From assembly GCA_004010935.1 (NCBI GenBank), contig CP026511.1, forward strand, positions 3,844,001 through 3,908,000: DNA of 64,000 bases, given 5' to 3'. Every line of letters begins with the position of its first letter. Position 1 is the stretch's first letter. The position numbers and the translations under genes were made by a program. Under the pieces are notes generated by a model. That model made no database searches, was not told the DNA's origin, and saw only the letters and a program-made list of their open reading frames with translations. This stretch comes from Pseudomonadaceae bacterium SI-3. GTDB taxonomy: Bacteria > Pseudomonadota > Gammaproteobacteria > Pseudomonadales > Pseudomonadaceae. Shown one piece after another: positions 32,976-42,428 of the stretch.

Positions 32976-34178
32976 ATGAATCGCCTCCCCGTCACTGTGC
33001 TGTCCGGCTTCCTCGGCGCCGGCAAAAGCACGCTGCTCAATCACATCCTGAAGAACCGTGAAGGTCGCCGCGTCGCGGTCATCGTCAACGACATGAGCGA
33101 GATCAACATCGACGGCGCCGAAGTCCAGCGCGACGTCAGCCTCAATCGCGCCGAAGAGAAGCTGGTCGAGATGAGCAACGGTTGCATCTGCTGCACCCTG
33201 CGCGAAGACCTGCTTGAAGAGGTTGGCAAGCTCGCCCGCGAGGGTCGCTTCGATTATCTACTGATCGAATCCACCGGCATTTCCGAGCCGCTGCCGGTGG
33301 CCGAGACCTTCACCTTTCGCGATGAACAGGGTCAGAGCCTCGCCGACCTTGCACGTCTGGACACCATGGTCACGGTAGTCGACGGTGTCAATTTCCTGCG
33401 CGACTTCCACGAAGCCGAAAGCCTGGCAAGCCGGGGCGAAACACTGGGCGAGGACGATGAGCGCTCCATCACTGAGCTACTGATCGAGCAGGTGGAGTTC
33501 GCTGACGTCATCCTCATCAGCAAAATCGATCTGATCTCCAGCGCCGAGCGCGAGGAGCTCATGGCGATTCTGGGCCGTCTGAACACCCATGCCGAGATCC
33601 TGCCCATGAGCATGGGCAATGTGGCGCTGGCAAAGATCCTCGATACCGGCCGCTTCGATTTCGAGCGGGCCGCCCAGGCGCCGGGCTGGCTCAAGGAAAT
33701 GCGCGGCGAGCACGTCCCCGAGACCGAGGAATATGGCATCGCTTCGACGGCCTACCTCGCGCGGCGCCCATTCCACCCGCAGCGCTTTCACAGCTTCCTT
33801 AACCGCGAATGGACCAACGGGCGCCTGCTCCGCTCGAAGGGCTATTTCTGGTTGGCCAGCCGTCCAGAGGAAGCCGGCAGCTGGTCCCAGGCCGGCGGGC
33901 TGATGCGCTACGACTATGCGGGGCGCTGGTGGCGCTTCACACCCGAGGCCCAGTGGCCGGAAGACGAAGCGTCACGCGCCGCGATCCAGCAAAAATGGAC
34001 CGACGAATGCGGTGATTGCCGACAGGAATTGGTGTTCATCGGTCAGAACATCGACTTTCAACGCCTGCGCGCAGAACTCGACACCTGCCTGCTCAGCGAC
34101 TACGAATGGAACCTTGGCCCCGAGCACTGGTTGCGCATGGATGATCCCTTCGCTCCATGGCTCGAGGAGGTCGCATGA
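32976..34178 (+). CDS. zigA: COG0523 GTPase, zinc metallochaperone (ZigA-type)
   Basis: 400 residues. The P-loop [17 protein letters not shown], the COG0523 metal-binding CxCC ([12 protein letters not shown]) and the switch/Walker B region ([20 protein letters not shown]) are all present, followed by the ISKIDLI motif of the G domain and a C-terminal CobW_C domain ([20 protein letters not shown]). Cotranscription with dksA2 under a Zur box is the usual arrangement for zinc-starvation COG0523 proteins that deliver zinc to client enzymes. The stop overlaps the next start (ATGA). Confidence 0.9.
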   Translation: MNRLPVTVLSGFLGAGKSTLLNHILKNREGRRVAVIVNDMSEINIDGAEVQRDVSLNRAEEKLVEMSNGCICCTLREDLLEEVGKLAREGRFDYLLIESTGISEPLPVAETFTFRDEQGQSLADLARLDTMVTVVDGVNFLRDFHEAESLASRGETLGEDDERSITELLIEQVEFADVILISKIDLISSAEREELMAILGRLNTHAEILPMSMGNVALAKILDTGRFDFERAAQAPGWLKEMRGEHVPETEEYGIASTAYLARRPFHPQRFHSFLNREWTNGRLLRSKGYFWLASRPEEAGSWSQAGGLMRYDYAGRWWRFTPEAQWPEDEASRAAIQQKWTDECGDCRQELVFIGQNIDFQRLRAELDTCLLSDYEWNLGPEHWLRMDDPFAPWLEEVA

Positions 34179-34822
34179 TGCTGGCGAGACAGTTGGCCTG
34201 TATATCGCCTCAGCAGGTGTTTGGCGACACGCCCGCCATCCTCGGCGACGCACTGATCGATGGTGTCAACCTCGCGGCCTGGCAGCGTCAATTGCCGTCT
34301 CCAATCGCCCACTTCGCCGGGGCGCTGCTGGCGCTGGACGAGCCCTTGTCCGAATCACTGACCGTCGAGCCAGACGCAAGCGGCACCGTATCGATGCCAT
34401 CGTTGGCGGCAGCCTACCGTGGCATCACCGGTCACAGCGAATTCGTCGCCGATGTAGCGTGGCTTGTCAGCGCCTTCACGTGCCTGCTTGAAGCACGGCG
34501 CATCGGGGTGCGCCTGCGTGTGCTGGACAAACCCATGTGCCCCCGCTTCCATGTCGATTACGTGCCGCTGCGGTTGATCAGCACCTATGCCGGCCCCGGC
34601 AGCGAGTGGTTGCACGAAGATGCCATGCCGCGTCACCGTCTGGGCGAGCCGGCCGCTGAACCGCATGACAGCCGAGACATTCAGCAACTGCTAGCAGGTG
34701 AGGTCGCGCTCTTCAAAGGCGAGAAATGGGCCGGGAACGAAGGCGCCGGCATCATCCACCGGTCACCGCTGACCTCCCCGGCAAACAAGCGGCTGATCCT
34801 GACGCTTGATTGGCTGGCATGA
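34175..34822 (+). CDS. DUF1826 protein in the Zur operon
   Basis: 215 residues from the ATG at 34175, four bases inside the end of zigA, with GGAGG upstream. Recognisable features are [20 protein letters not shown], then [20 protein letters not shown], and a C-terminal [20 protein letters not shown]. The family has no experimentally assigned role I can cite. The tight coupling to zigA and dksA2 implies a function in zinc starvation. The conserved His residues (FHVDYV, WLHEDAM) could bind metal, which is inference. Confidence 0.8.
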   Translation: MMLARQLACISPQQVFGDTPAILGDALIDGVNLAAWQRQLPSPIAHFAGALLALDEPLSESLTVEPDASGTVSMPSLAAAYRGITGHSEFVADVAWLVSAFTCLLEARRIGVRLRVLDKPMCPRFHVDYVPLRLISTYAGPGSEWLHEDAMPRHRLGEPAAEPHDSRDIQQLLAGEVALFKGEKWAGNEGAGIIHRSPLTSPANKRLILTLDWLA

Positions 34823-34854
34823 AAAAGGGCCGACAGCTGCGCTAATCGGCCCTT
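34821..34854 (-). terminator. Terminator for the Cys-rich protein gene (bidirectional hairpin)
   Basis: A 9-bp perfect stem AAGGGCCGA / TCGGCCCTT with a 12-base loop. Read on the minus strand it is followed by TTTTT. On the plus strand there is only TTGGG, so it works best for the minus gene. Confidence 0.75.
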
Positions 34855-34873
34855 GGGATGTAGCTCATTCGGA

Positions 34874-35203
34874 TCAGGCAGCCATCTTTTCACACTCTTC
34901 GGCGCACTTGCGGCAGGCTTCGGCGCAGGCCTGGCAGTGGTCCATCTGATGGCTACCGCACTCTTCGGCGCACTCGCGGCAGGCCTGAGCACAGATACGG
35001 CACATCTCTTTGGCCAACTTGCTGTCGCGTGCCATCAGCGTGGCGGCGAGTGCGCAAAGGTCGGCGCAGTCGCGGTCGAGCTCGATGCAGCGAGCCATCA
35101 TCTTGACGTCGTCTTCGCGCAGGCAGGATGCGGCGCAGGTTTCGCATACGATGGCGCAGTTGGAACAGGCCTGAATGCAAGCCTCGTACTTGGAATTGAG
35201 CAT
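34874..35203 (-). CDS. Four-helix-bundle Cys-rich copper-binding protein (Csp/CopT-like)
   Basis: 109 residues with 17 Cys in regularly spaced CxxC pairs: CIQACSNCAIVCETCAASC, LDRDCADLCALAATLM, EMCRICAQACRECAEEC and HCQACAEACRKCAEEC. This is the pattern of four-helix-bundle copper storage proteins (Csp/DUF326-type), which bind many Cu(I) ions inside a helical bundle. No signal peptide is visible, so it is probably the cytosolic Csp3 type. It is separated from the copZ/copA/cueR cluster by about 7 kb, though it plausibly works with it in copper handling. Confidence 0.88.
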   Translation of the reverse strand: MLNSKYEACIQACSNCAIVCETCAASCLREDDVKMMARCIELDRDCADLCALAATLMARDSKLAKEMCRICAQACRECAEECGSHQMDHCQACAEACRKCAEECEKMAA

Positions 35204-35399
35204 TGGGGTTCCTCCAAGGTCGATGTTCGCGAAATGGGTGAGAGCGAATCGCCCCCTTCATACAGTTCGTGCCGGGTACACCGCTCGAAGTTCAGTTTGA
35301 TCGACCCAATGGTCCATTCACCCCACAGCGCGTTGCGCAACGAGTCCCCGCTCGGCTGCGGTCATCGCTACAATTCTCGATCCCTTTGCCAGTTCCGCG

Positions 35400-35996
35400 A
35401 TGCACATGACCTCCACCCTCGCTGCACCTTGCGAATATCAAGAAACCATCCGCAAGAGCCGCTTCCTCGCCAAGGCTGCGCCCGTGTCCAGTGCCGAGGA
35501 GGCTCAGGCGTTCATCCAGGCGGTCAGCGACGCCAGCGCCACGCATAACTGCTGGGCGTGGAAAGTTGGCAACCAGTACCGATTCAGTGATGACGGTGAG
35601 CCCGGCGGAACGGCCGGGCGACCCATGCTGACCGCGATCGAAGGGCAGGAGTGCGACCAGGTGGTGGTTGTGGTGATTCGCTGGTTCGGTGGCATACAAC
35701 TGGGAACCGGCGGCCTGGCGCGTGCTTACGGCGGCTCAGCGGCGAAATGCCTGCAGGCTGGCGAGCGCGTCGAGCTGGTCGCCCGGGTTCGCTGCAGCTG
35801 TCATTGCCGCTTTGCCGAACTGGCGCTGCTCAAGTCGCGCCTGAGCGACTTTGACGCATTGATCGACAGCGAAACCTTCGACGCGGAAGGCGCTGAGCTG
35901 CAGCTGGCCTTCCCCGCAGCGCAACAACCCCAGGTGCAGAAACTCCTGTCCGACATCAGCCGTGGCCGCTCGGAACTGCACCCGCTTGACCCTTGA
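35400..35996 (+). CDS. YigZ/IMPACT-family protein
   Basis: 198 residues. The IMPACT N-terminal domain has EYQETIRKSRFLAKAAPVSS, THNCWAWKVGNQYRFSDDGE with the conserved His and the DDGEPGGTAGRPML motif, and IRWFGGIQLGTGGLARAYGG. A C-terminal DUF1949-type ferredoxin-like domain follows. The physiological role of YigZ is still not settled. ATGs at 35400 and 35406 are both possible starts. Confidence 0.85.
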   Translation: MHMTSTLAAPCEYQETIRKSRFLAKAAPVSSAEEAQAFIQAVSDASATHNCWAWKVGNQYRFSDDGEPGGTAGRPMLTAIEGQECDQVVVVVIRWFGGIQLGTGGLARAYGGSAAKCLQAGERVELVARVRCSCHCRFAELALLKSRLSDFDALIDSETFDAEGAELQLAFPAAQQPQVQKLLSDISRGRSELHPLDP

Positions 35997-36147
35997 GCAT
36001 CGTTCCCCGTTGAACTGCGCGATATCAGAGAAGTCCCTATAACAGCGGCACTTGCCGTTGGGTCGGCGCATTCATGCGTACGTGCCCCAACACAAACGAG
36101 TGGAAGTGCCGAGACACGCATTCCGCTGCGAAACAGGAGTCTGATGA

Positions 36148-36429
36148 ATGAAAAGCAAATATAAGTGGCTGATCCCCGGCGCCGTACTGCTCACCACCCT
36201 AGGGATGGCAGGCTGCGACGTCGAAAAAACCGAAGAAGGCTCGCTTCCAGACGTTGAAGTCGAAGGCGGCAACATGCCGGAATATGACGTGGATGCGCCA
36301 GAAGTGGACGTAGGCACCAAGGAAAAGACCGTCACAGTGCCTGATGTCGATGTCACCATGCCCGACGACGACGAGCCGGACGTTGGTGAACCAGTGGAGC
36401 CACGCGTTCCCGCCCCCACTCAGAACTGA
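36148..36429 (+). CDS. Small acidic lipoprotein of unknown function
   Basis: 93 residues. The N-terminal signal WLIPGAVLLTTLGMAGC has a lipobox MAGC with Cys23 lipidated. The mature part is very acidic and repetitive in Val/Asp/Pro (EYDVDAPEVDVGTKEK, VPDVDVTMPDDDEPDVGEPV), with no predicted globular fold. An aggagtc site lies about 11 bases upstream of the ATG. A strong terminator follows. Likely periplasmic-side; function unknown. Confidence 0.75.
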   Translation: MKSKYKWLIPGAVLLTTLGMAGCDVEKTEEGSLPDVEVEGGNMPEYDVDAPEVDVGTKEKTVTVPDVDVTMPDDDEPDVGEPVEPRVPAPTQN

Positions 36430-36471
36430 CAGATAGTAGAGGCGTGCGCCTTATCGGCGCGTCTGCACTCG

Positions 36472-36508
36472 AAAGCCACGCTGCCCCAGGCAAGCGTGGC
36501 TTTTTTTT
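36472..36508 (+). terminator. Strong Rho-independent terminator after the lipoprotein gene
   Basis: A 9-bp stem agccacgct / agcgtggct with a 10-base loop, followed by a run of eight T. Confidence 0.9.
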
Positions 36509-36509
36509 G

Positions 36510-37909
<1,400 letters not shown>

Positions 37910-37936
37910 TCGATAAGGGCCGCCGTGCGCGGCCCG

Positions 37937-38857
37937 TCAAGGGGCGAACGGCGCCAGCTGGATCAGCCTCTGGCATCGCTCAACCAGGTGTTCACGCAAC
38001 AGCCGCACCCGTTCGCCCAAATGAGCACGGTGGGCGCAGATCAGGTTCAGCGGCGTCGGCTCGCCCAGCAGCTCTGGCAACAGCACCACCAGTCGCCCCG
38101 ACTGCACATCCTGAGCGATGTCCAGCCAGGATTTATACACCACGCCCCGCCCTGCCAGCGCCCACCGGCGCACCACATCGGCATCGTCGCTGACGCGATC
38201 ACCGCTCACCAGCTGCTCCAGCTCGCGGCGGCGGTCGTCGAGAAAGCACCAGCGCTCATGCACCCGCCCGGCCAACATGAATCGCAGACAATTATGGTCG
38301 GCGAGATCGGCCAGCGTGCACGGCGATCCATTTGCCGCCAGGTAGCCCGGCGAAGCGCAGAGCACGCGCCGATTGGCCGCCGCCACCGGGACCGCCACCA
38401 GGCTGGAATCTTCCGGCTGGCCATAGCGCAGCGCGATATCGACCGGCTGCCGAAACAGGTCGGCATTGCGATCCGCCAATAACAGTCGAAGGCTCAAGAG
38501 CGGGTGCTGCAGCTGGAATTCGTCCAGCCAGGGCAGCAGCACATTGCGGCCGAAATCTGACGGCGCTGACAGCTGCAGCGTGCCACTGATAGTCGCCTTA
38601 CCGCCCGCAAGCAGTTGTTGACCCTCGACCAGGCTCTGCAAGGCCGAACGCGCATGGGGCAAATAGAGCTCGCCTTCGCCCGTCAGCCTCAGGCTCCGGG
38701 TCGAACGCACCAGCAAGCGGCAACCCAATTGCGCTTCCAGTCGCTTGAGCGCCGCACTGGCAACGGCCGGCGACAATTCCAGCTGCCGAGCAGCGGCCGA
38801 CAGGCTCCCCAGTTCAGCGGTCAGCACGAATACCTGTAGGTCATCGCTACGCAGCAT
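37937..38857 (-). CDS. LysR-family transcriptional regulator
   Basis: 306 residues from the ATG at 38857, where homology begins. The N-terminal winged helix (DDLQVFVLTAELGSLSAAAR, SPAVASAALKRLEAQLGCRL, RLTGEGELYLPHARSALQSL) is typical of LysR. The C-terminal effector domain is of the DhcR/CrgA-like group (GTLQLSAPSDFGRNVLLPWL, DIALRYGQPEDSSLVAVPVA). It is divergent from an alcohol dehydrogenase-like gene that starts about 107 bases away, the likely target. Effector unknown. Confidence 0.88.
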   Translation of the reverse strand: MLRSDDLQVFVLTAELGSLSAAARQLELSPAVASAALKRLEAQLGCRLLVRSTRSLRLTGEGELYLPHARSALQSLVEGQQLLAGGKATISGTLQLSAPSDFGRNVLLPWLDEFQLQHPLLSLRLLLADRNADLFRQPVDIALRYGQPEDSSLVAVPVAAANRRVLCASPGYLAANGSPCTLADLADHNCLRFMLAGRVHERWCFLDDRRRELEQLVSGDRVSDDADVVRRWALAGRGVVYKSWLDIAQDVQSGRLVVLLPELLGEPTPLNLICAHRAHLGERVRLLREHLVERCQRLIQLAPFAP

Positions 38858-38963
38858 TTTCAATATTCCATTGAAAGAGTCTCTGCGAAATATGCGGTTT
38901 TTCATCGCAGCGCGAAAGCCGAACATGGCGGTATTCAATGCCCATCTCTAGAGGAGACCCACG

Positions 38964-39977
38964 ATGAAAGCCATCGGCTACCAACACTCATTGCCCGTTG
39001 ACGACGTGAATTCACTGATCGACATCGAACTGCCTGATCCCACACCCGGCCCGCGCGACCTGCTGGTCGAGGTCCGCGCCATTTCGGTGAACCCGGTGGA
39101 TACCAAGATCCGCATGCGCGTGCAGCCGGAAGCCGGTCAATATCAGGTGCTCGGCTGGGATGCGGCCGGCGTGGTGCGCGCGGTGGGCAGCGAAGTCACC
39201 CTCTTCCAGCCCGGCGATGAGGTGTTCTATGCCGGCGCGCTGGACCGCCCCGGCGCCAACAGCGAGCTGCATCGGGTAGACGAGCGCATCGTCGGCCGTA
39301 AGCCCGCAACACTGGATTTCGCGGCTGCAGCGGCGCTGCCGCTGACGTCGATTACCGCCTGGGAACTGCTGTTCGAACGTTTGCAAATCAGCGAAAGCAA
39401 AGATGAGCGTGACCAGCGCCTACTCATTGTCGGTGCAGCAGGAGGTGTGGGTTCGATCATGACGCAGCTGGCGCGCCAGCTGACCGGACTGAAGGTAATC
39501 GGCACGGCCTCGCGCAGCGAAACCCAGGACTGGGTGCGAGAGCTGGGCGCTCATGAAGTGATCAATCACAGCCAGCCACTGGCCGCCGAGCTGCAACGAG
39601 TGGGCATCGCCGACGTCACCCACGTTGCCAGCCTGACCCACACCGACGTGCATCTGGCGCAGATCGTCGAGGCGTTGCAGCCTCAAGGGCGCCTGGCCTT
39701 GATCGATGATCCGGCAAGCCTCGACATCAGCCTGCTCAAGCGCAAGAGCCTGTCGCTGCACTGGGAGTTCATGTACACCCGTTCGCTGTACCAGACGCCG
39801 GACATGATCGCCCAGCACCAGCTGCTCAACCGGGTCGCCGAGCTGATCGACAGCGGTGTGCTCAAAACCACGCTGGGTGAGCACTACGGCACGATCAACG
39901 CCGAGAACCTGCGTCGCGCCCATGGCTTTATCGAAAGCGGCAAAGCCAAGGGCAAGGTCGTCCTCGAAGGCTTCTGA
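38964..39977 (+). CDS. Zinc-type alcohol dehydrogenase/quinone oxidoreductase-like protein
   Basis: 337 residues. The GroES-like N-terminal domain (LLVEVRAISVNPVDTKIRMR, GWDAAGVVRAVGSEVTLFQP, GDEVFYAG) and the Rossmann domain (LLIVGAAGGVGSIMTQLARQ, SRSETQDWVRELGAHEVINH) are those of the MDR family, close to the ZADH1/quinone oxidoreductase group. Zinc-ligand Cys residues are lacking, so it is probably an NADPH-dependent reductase. Divergent from the LysR gene, a likely activator. Confidence 0.87.
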   Translation: MKAIGYQHSLPVDDVNSLIDIELPDPTPGPRDLLVEVRAISVNPVDTKIRMRVQPEAGQYQVLGWDAAGVVRAVGSEVTLFQPGDEVFYAGALDRPGANSELHRVDERIVGRKPATLDFAAAAALPLTSITAWELLFERLQISESKDERDQRLLIVGAAGGVGSIMTQLARQLTGLKVIGTASRSETQDWVRELGAHEVINHSQPLAAELQRVGIADVTHVASLTHTDVHLAQIVEALQPQGRLALIDDPASLDISLLKRKSLSLHWEFMYTRSLYQTPDMIAQHQLLNRVAELIDSGVLKTTLGEHYGTINAENLRRAHGFIESGKAKGKVVLEGF

Positions 39978-40001
39978 CCTCTGGTCGGCTGGCGTGCCGC
40001 C

Positions 40002-41201
40002 TCAGGACGAGGCGGCCTCCTGGTTGCGCTGCGAAGTTGCGATCTGGCCGGTGTACCAGGCCAGACACGCCGCCAGGCCAGCACACACCGTGATCGCCAG
40101 AGCCATCGGCACCGCGGTGCCGTTATGCATCCAACCCACCGCTGCCGATGCAAAGGCAGCGACGCAGAACTGCATGCTGCCCATCAAGGCCGACGCCAAC
40201 CCCGCCTGCTTGCCCTGCTTTGCCATGGCACAAGCAGTCGCATTGGGCAGGATGCTGCCAAGGCTCGCCAGCCCGGCGAACAAGGGGATTAGCAGCGGCC
40301 ACAGCGCATCGGGCTCGCTCAGTGCGATTACCAACAGCGCCGCACCGCAAGCGAAGTAGAGCCAAACCAGGCGCCTTAACCAGAAACCCGGACCGCGCAC
40401 GCGCAACAGCCGTGCATTGATCTGCGAAACGAGGATGAATCCAGCCGCATTGCTGCCGAACAGCCATCCGTAGTGCTCGGCCGGAACGCCATAAAGCTCG
40501 ATGAAGACGAAGGGCGACCCGGCGATATAGGCGAACATGCCCGCCATGGCTACGCCGCCGGAGAGCGCGAAGGCGATGAATTCGCCGTCACGAAACAAGG
40601 CGACGTAGCGCCTGAAGGTTCCGCTCAGAGCGTGTTTGGGCGCATCGGCTGGCAGGGTCTCCGGCAGCCGCATCGCGACTGCAACGCCGCACAGCGCACT
40701 GAATATCGTCAGCGAGACGAAGATCGCCTGCCAGCCAAAGACGTTCATCAACAGCCCACCCGCCAGTGGTGCGAGGATAGGCGCCAGCCCCATCACCAGC
40801 ATCAGTTGGGAAAAGACTTTGGCGCCCTGGACCGGATCGCAGCTGTCACGCACAACCGCGCGGGTCACCACGATGCCTGCACAGCCACCCAGCGCCTGGA
40901 CGAAACGCGCGGCGATCAGCCAGTCCAGCGACGGCGCAAACGCGCACGCCAGCGACGCCAGAGTAAACAGCGTCACACCCACCAGCAGCGGCCAACGCCG
41001 GCCATACCGATCCGCCAGGGGCCCATAGATCAGCTGACCAAGGGCCAGGCCGATGAAGTAAGCCGCCAGCGACAGCTGAACGTGTTCCACGTCCGTGGCA
41101 AAAGCGCGCGCAATCGAGGGAAACGCGGGTAGATAGAAGTCGATGGCCAGCGGGCCAAAGGCGCTAAGAGCGCCCAGGATGAGCAAAATCGGAAGGGGCA
41201 T
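40002..41201 (-). CDS. Bcr/CflA-family multidrug efflux MFS transporter
   Basis: 399 residues with 12 hydrophobic segments. Bcr/CflA markers: ALSAFGPLAIDFYLPAFPSI in helix 1, QLIYGPLADRYGRRWPLLVG in the loop 2-3 motif, and FVQALGGCAGIVVTRAVVRD in helix 4-5. It exports drugs such as chloramphenicol, bicyclomycin or sulfonamides in exchange for protons by family knowledge. The ATG at 41201 is the family start. It diverges from the TetR-type gene, with a TtgR-like operator between them. Confidence 0.88.
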   Translation of the reverse strand: MPLPILLILGALSAFGPLAIDFYLPAFPSIARAFATDVEHVQLSLAAYFIGLALGQLIYGPLADRYGRRWPLLVGVTLFTLASLACAFAPSLDWLIAARFVQALGGCAGIVVTRAVVRDSCDPVQGAKVFSQLMLVMGLAPILAPLAGGLLMNVFGWQAIFVSLTIFSALCGVAVAMRLPETLPADAPKHALSGTFRRYVALFRDGEFIAFALSGGVAMAGMFAYIAGSPFVFIELYGVPAEHYGWLFGSNAAGFILVSQINARLLRVRGPGFWLRRLVWLYFACGAALLVIALSEPDALWPLLIPLFAGLASLGSILPNATACAMAKQGKQAGLASALMGSMQFCVAAFASAAVGWMHNGTAVPMALAITVCAGLAACLAWYTGQIATSQRNQEAASS

Positions 41202-41293
41202 GGAGAGAACTCGCGAAGCGGAAAAAGCCGAAGCGTCAACGCGCAGGGAAGCCGCGGTAGAGATCGATCATTTACAGAGAAGGTCAGATGCTG

Positions 41294-41315
41294 TTACATA
41301 CACAGACGATTGTAA
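41294..41315 (+). promoter_or_regulatory. TtgR/AcrR-like operator palindrome
   Basis: TTACA...TGTAA arms, 12 bases apart, in the gap between the Bcr-type pump and the TetR-type regulator. TtgR/AcrR-type operators have similar TTACA/TGTAA arms. It would let the regulator control both genes. Confidence 0.45.
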
Positions 41316-41408
41316 ACATCCAAAGTTGCAGAAGTTGAAGGACAAACTCCGCATAGCCCGCCCGCCAAGGCCTTAATCAATGCAGCGTCAGGCTGCCGTA
41401 GCTCTCAC

Positions 41409-42038
41409 ATGCGAAGAACCAAAGAAGACGCCGAAAAGACCCGTATCGCCCTGCTCGCCTCTGCCGAGCGGCTATTTCTCGACAAGGGTGTGGCGCATAC
41501 CAGCCTGGATCAGATTGCCCGCGACGCCGGGGTGACTCGCGGCGCTGTGTATTGGCATTTCCAGAACAAGGCACATCTGTTTCATGAAATGCTCAACCAG
41601 GTTCGCCTGCCGCCGGAGCAAATGGCCGAGCGACTCTGCAGTTGCACCCAACAGCAGCCGTTGCGAGCGCTGCATGAACTCTGCATCGAAGGCATCAGTG
41701 CGCTGGGCCGGGACGAGCAGAAGCGCCGCGTGATGACCATTCTCCTGCACCGCTGCGAATTCACGGAAGAACTGCGCGAAGCGGAAGAACGCCACCACGC
41801 ATTCATCAATCTGTTTATCGAGCTCTGCGAGAAACTGCTGGAGAGTGCCGCCGACAGTCTTTATCCAGGTATCACGCCAAAACTGGCCGCGCGCACCTTG
41901 CACGCGCTGATCGTCGGTGTGTTCAGCGACTGGACCCGCGACCCGACCCTGTTCGATCCGGAAAAGGATTGCGCCGCCCTGATCGACCCGGTGTTCCGTG
42001 GCCTGGTCAAGGACTGGGACAGTTCCATCGCTCACTGA
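41409..42038 (+). CDS. AcrR/TtgR-like TetR-family repressor
   Basis: 209 residues. The helix-turn-helix TSLDQIARDAGVTRGAVYWH and the following FQNKAHLFHEML match AcrR/TtgR-type regulators. The ligand domain has RVMTILLHRCEFTEELREAE, again as in TtgR. Such repressors bind drugs or flavonoids and control efflux genes. The adjacent divergent Bcr pump is the simplest target. The RND operon about 4 kb downstream is another possibility, though no operator was sought there. Confidence 0.87.
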   Translation: MRRTKEDAEKTRIALLASAERLFLDKGVAHTSLDQIARDAGVTRGAVYWHFQNKAHLFHEMLNQVRLPPEQMAERLCSCTQQQPLRALHELCIEGISALGRDEQKRRVMTILLHRCEFTEELREAEERHHAFINLFIELCEKLLESAADSLYPGITPKLAARTLHALIVGVFSDWTRDPTLFDPEKDCAALIDPVFRGLVKDWDSSIAH

Positions 42039-42051
42039 GCTATCGCATAAA

Positions 42052-42075
42052 ACGCGGCAGCACCGGCTGCCGCGT
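42052..42075 (-). terminator. Hairpin terminator for copZ
   Basis: ACGCGGCAGC / GCTGCCGCGT, a 10-bp perfect stem with a 4-base loop. On the minus strand it is followed by TTTTA. It lies between the convergent TetR gene and copZ. Confidence 0.65.
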
Positions 42076-42081
42076 ATCGCG

Positions 42082-42273
42082 TCACTGGACCTGATAGCCC
42101 TCTTCTTCAATGGCCTCGCGGATAGCCGCCTCGTCCAGCCCACCCTCCACTCGCACCACTCCTGCCTCAAGATCGACATCAACCTTGGCACTGGGATCTC
42201 GGGACTGAATCGCCTGGGTCACGGCGCGCTGGCAATGCGCGCAAGTCATGCCTGTCACGTTGAACGTCTGCAT
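42082..42273 (-). CDS. copZ: Copper chaperone CopZ (heavy-metal-associated domain)
   Basis: 63 residues, a single HMA domain. The motif GMTCAHCQRAV carries the CxxC copper-binding pair, and the rest is the ferredoxin-like fold (KVDVDLEAGVVRVEGG, AIEEEGYQVQ). It passes Cu(I) to CopA. It is transcribed from a CueR-type promoter at 42307-42337 that is back to back with that of copA, so both respond to the same regulator. Confidence 0.92.
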   Translation of the reverse strand: MQTFNVTGMTCAHCQRAVTQAIQSRDPSAKVDVDLEAGVVRVEGGLDEAAIREAIEEEGYQVQ

Positions 42274-42306
42274 TAGGTGCTCCTCTCGTTTATTGACGAC
42301 TTCAGC

Positions 42307-42337
42307 ATGCTCAACCTTGCCATACTGATAAGGTCAA
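42307..42337 (-). promoter_or_regulatory. CueR-type promoter of copZ
   Basis: On the minus strand TTGACC-(19 bp)-GAGCAT, with the CueR dyad ACCTTATCAGTATGGCAAGGT inside the long spacer. The 19-bp spacing is the MerR-family hallmark. Confidence 0.75.
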
Positions 42338-42367
42338 TAGACTGGCTGCGACAACCTGTTACTCGAC

Positions 42368-42398
42368 TTGACCTTCCCATAAGGTGAAGGTTGATCAT
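42368..42398 (+). promoter_or_regulatory. CueR-type promoter of copA
   Basis: TTGACC-(19 bp)-GATCAT, with the dyad ACCTTCC...GGTGAAGGT at 42371-42391 in the spacer. It parallels the copZ promoter and the classical copA promoter. Confidence 0.8.
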
Positions 42399-42428
42399 CA
42401 TCGGCATCAGGCCCATTCGGAGCGAACC

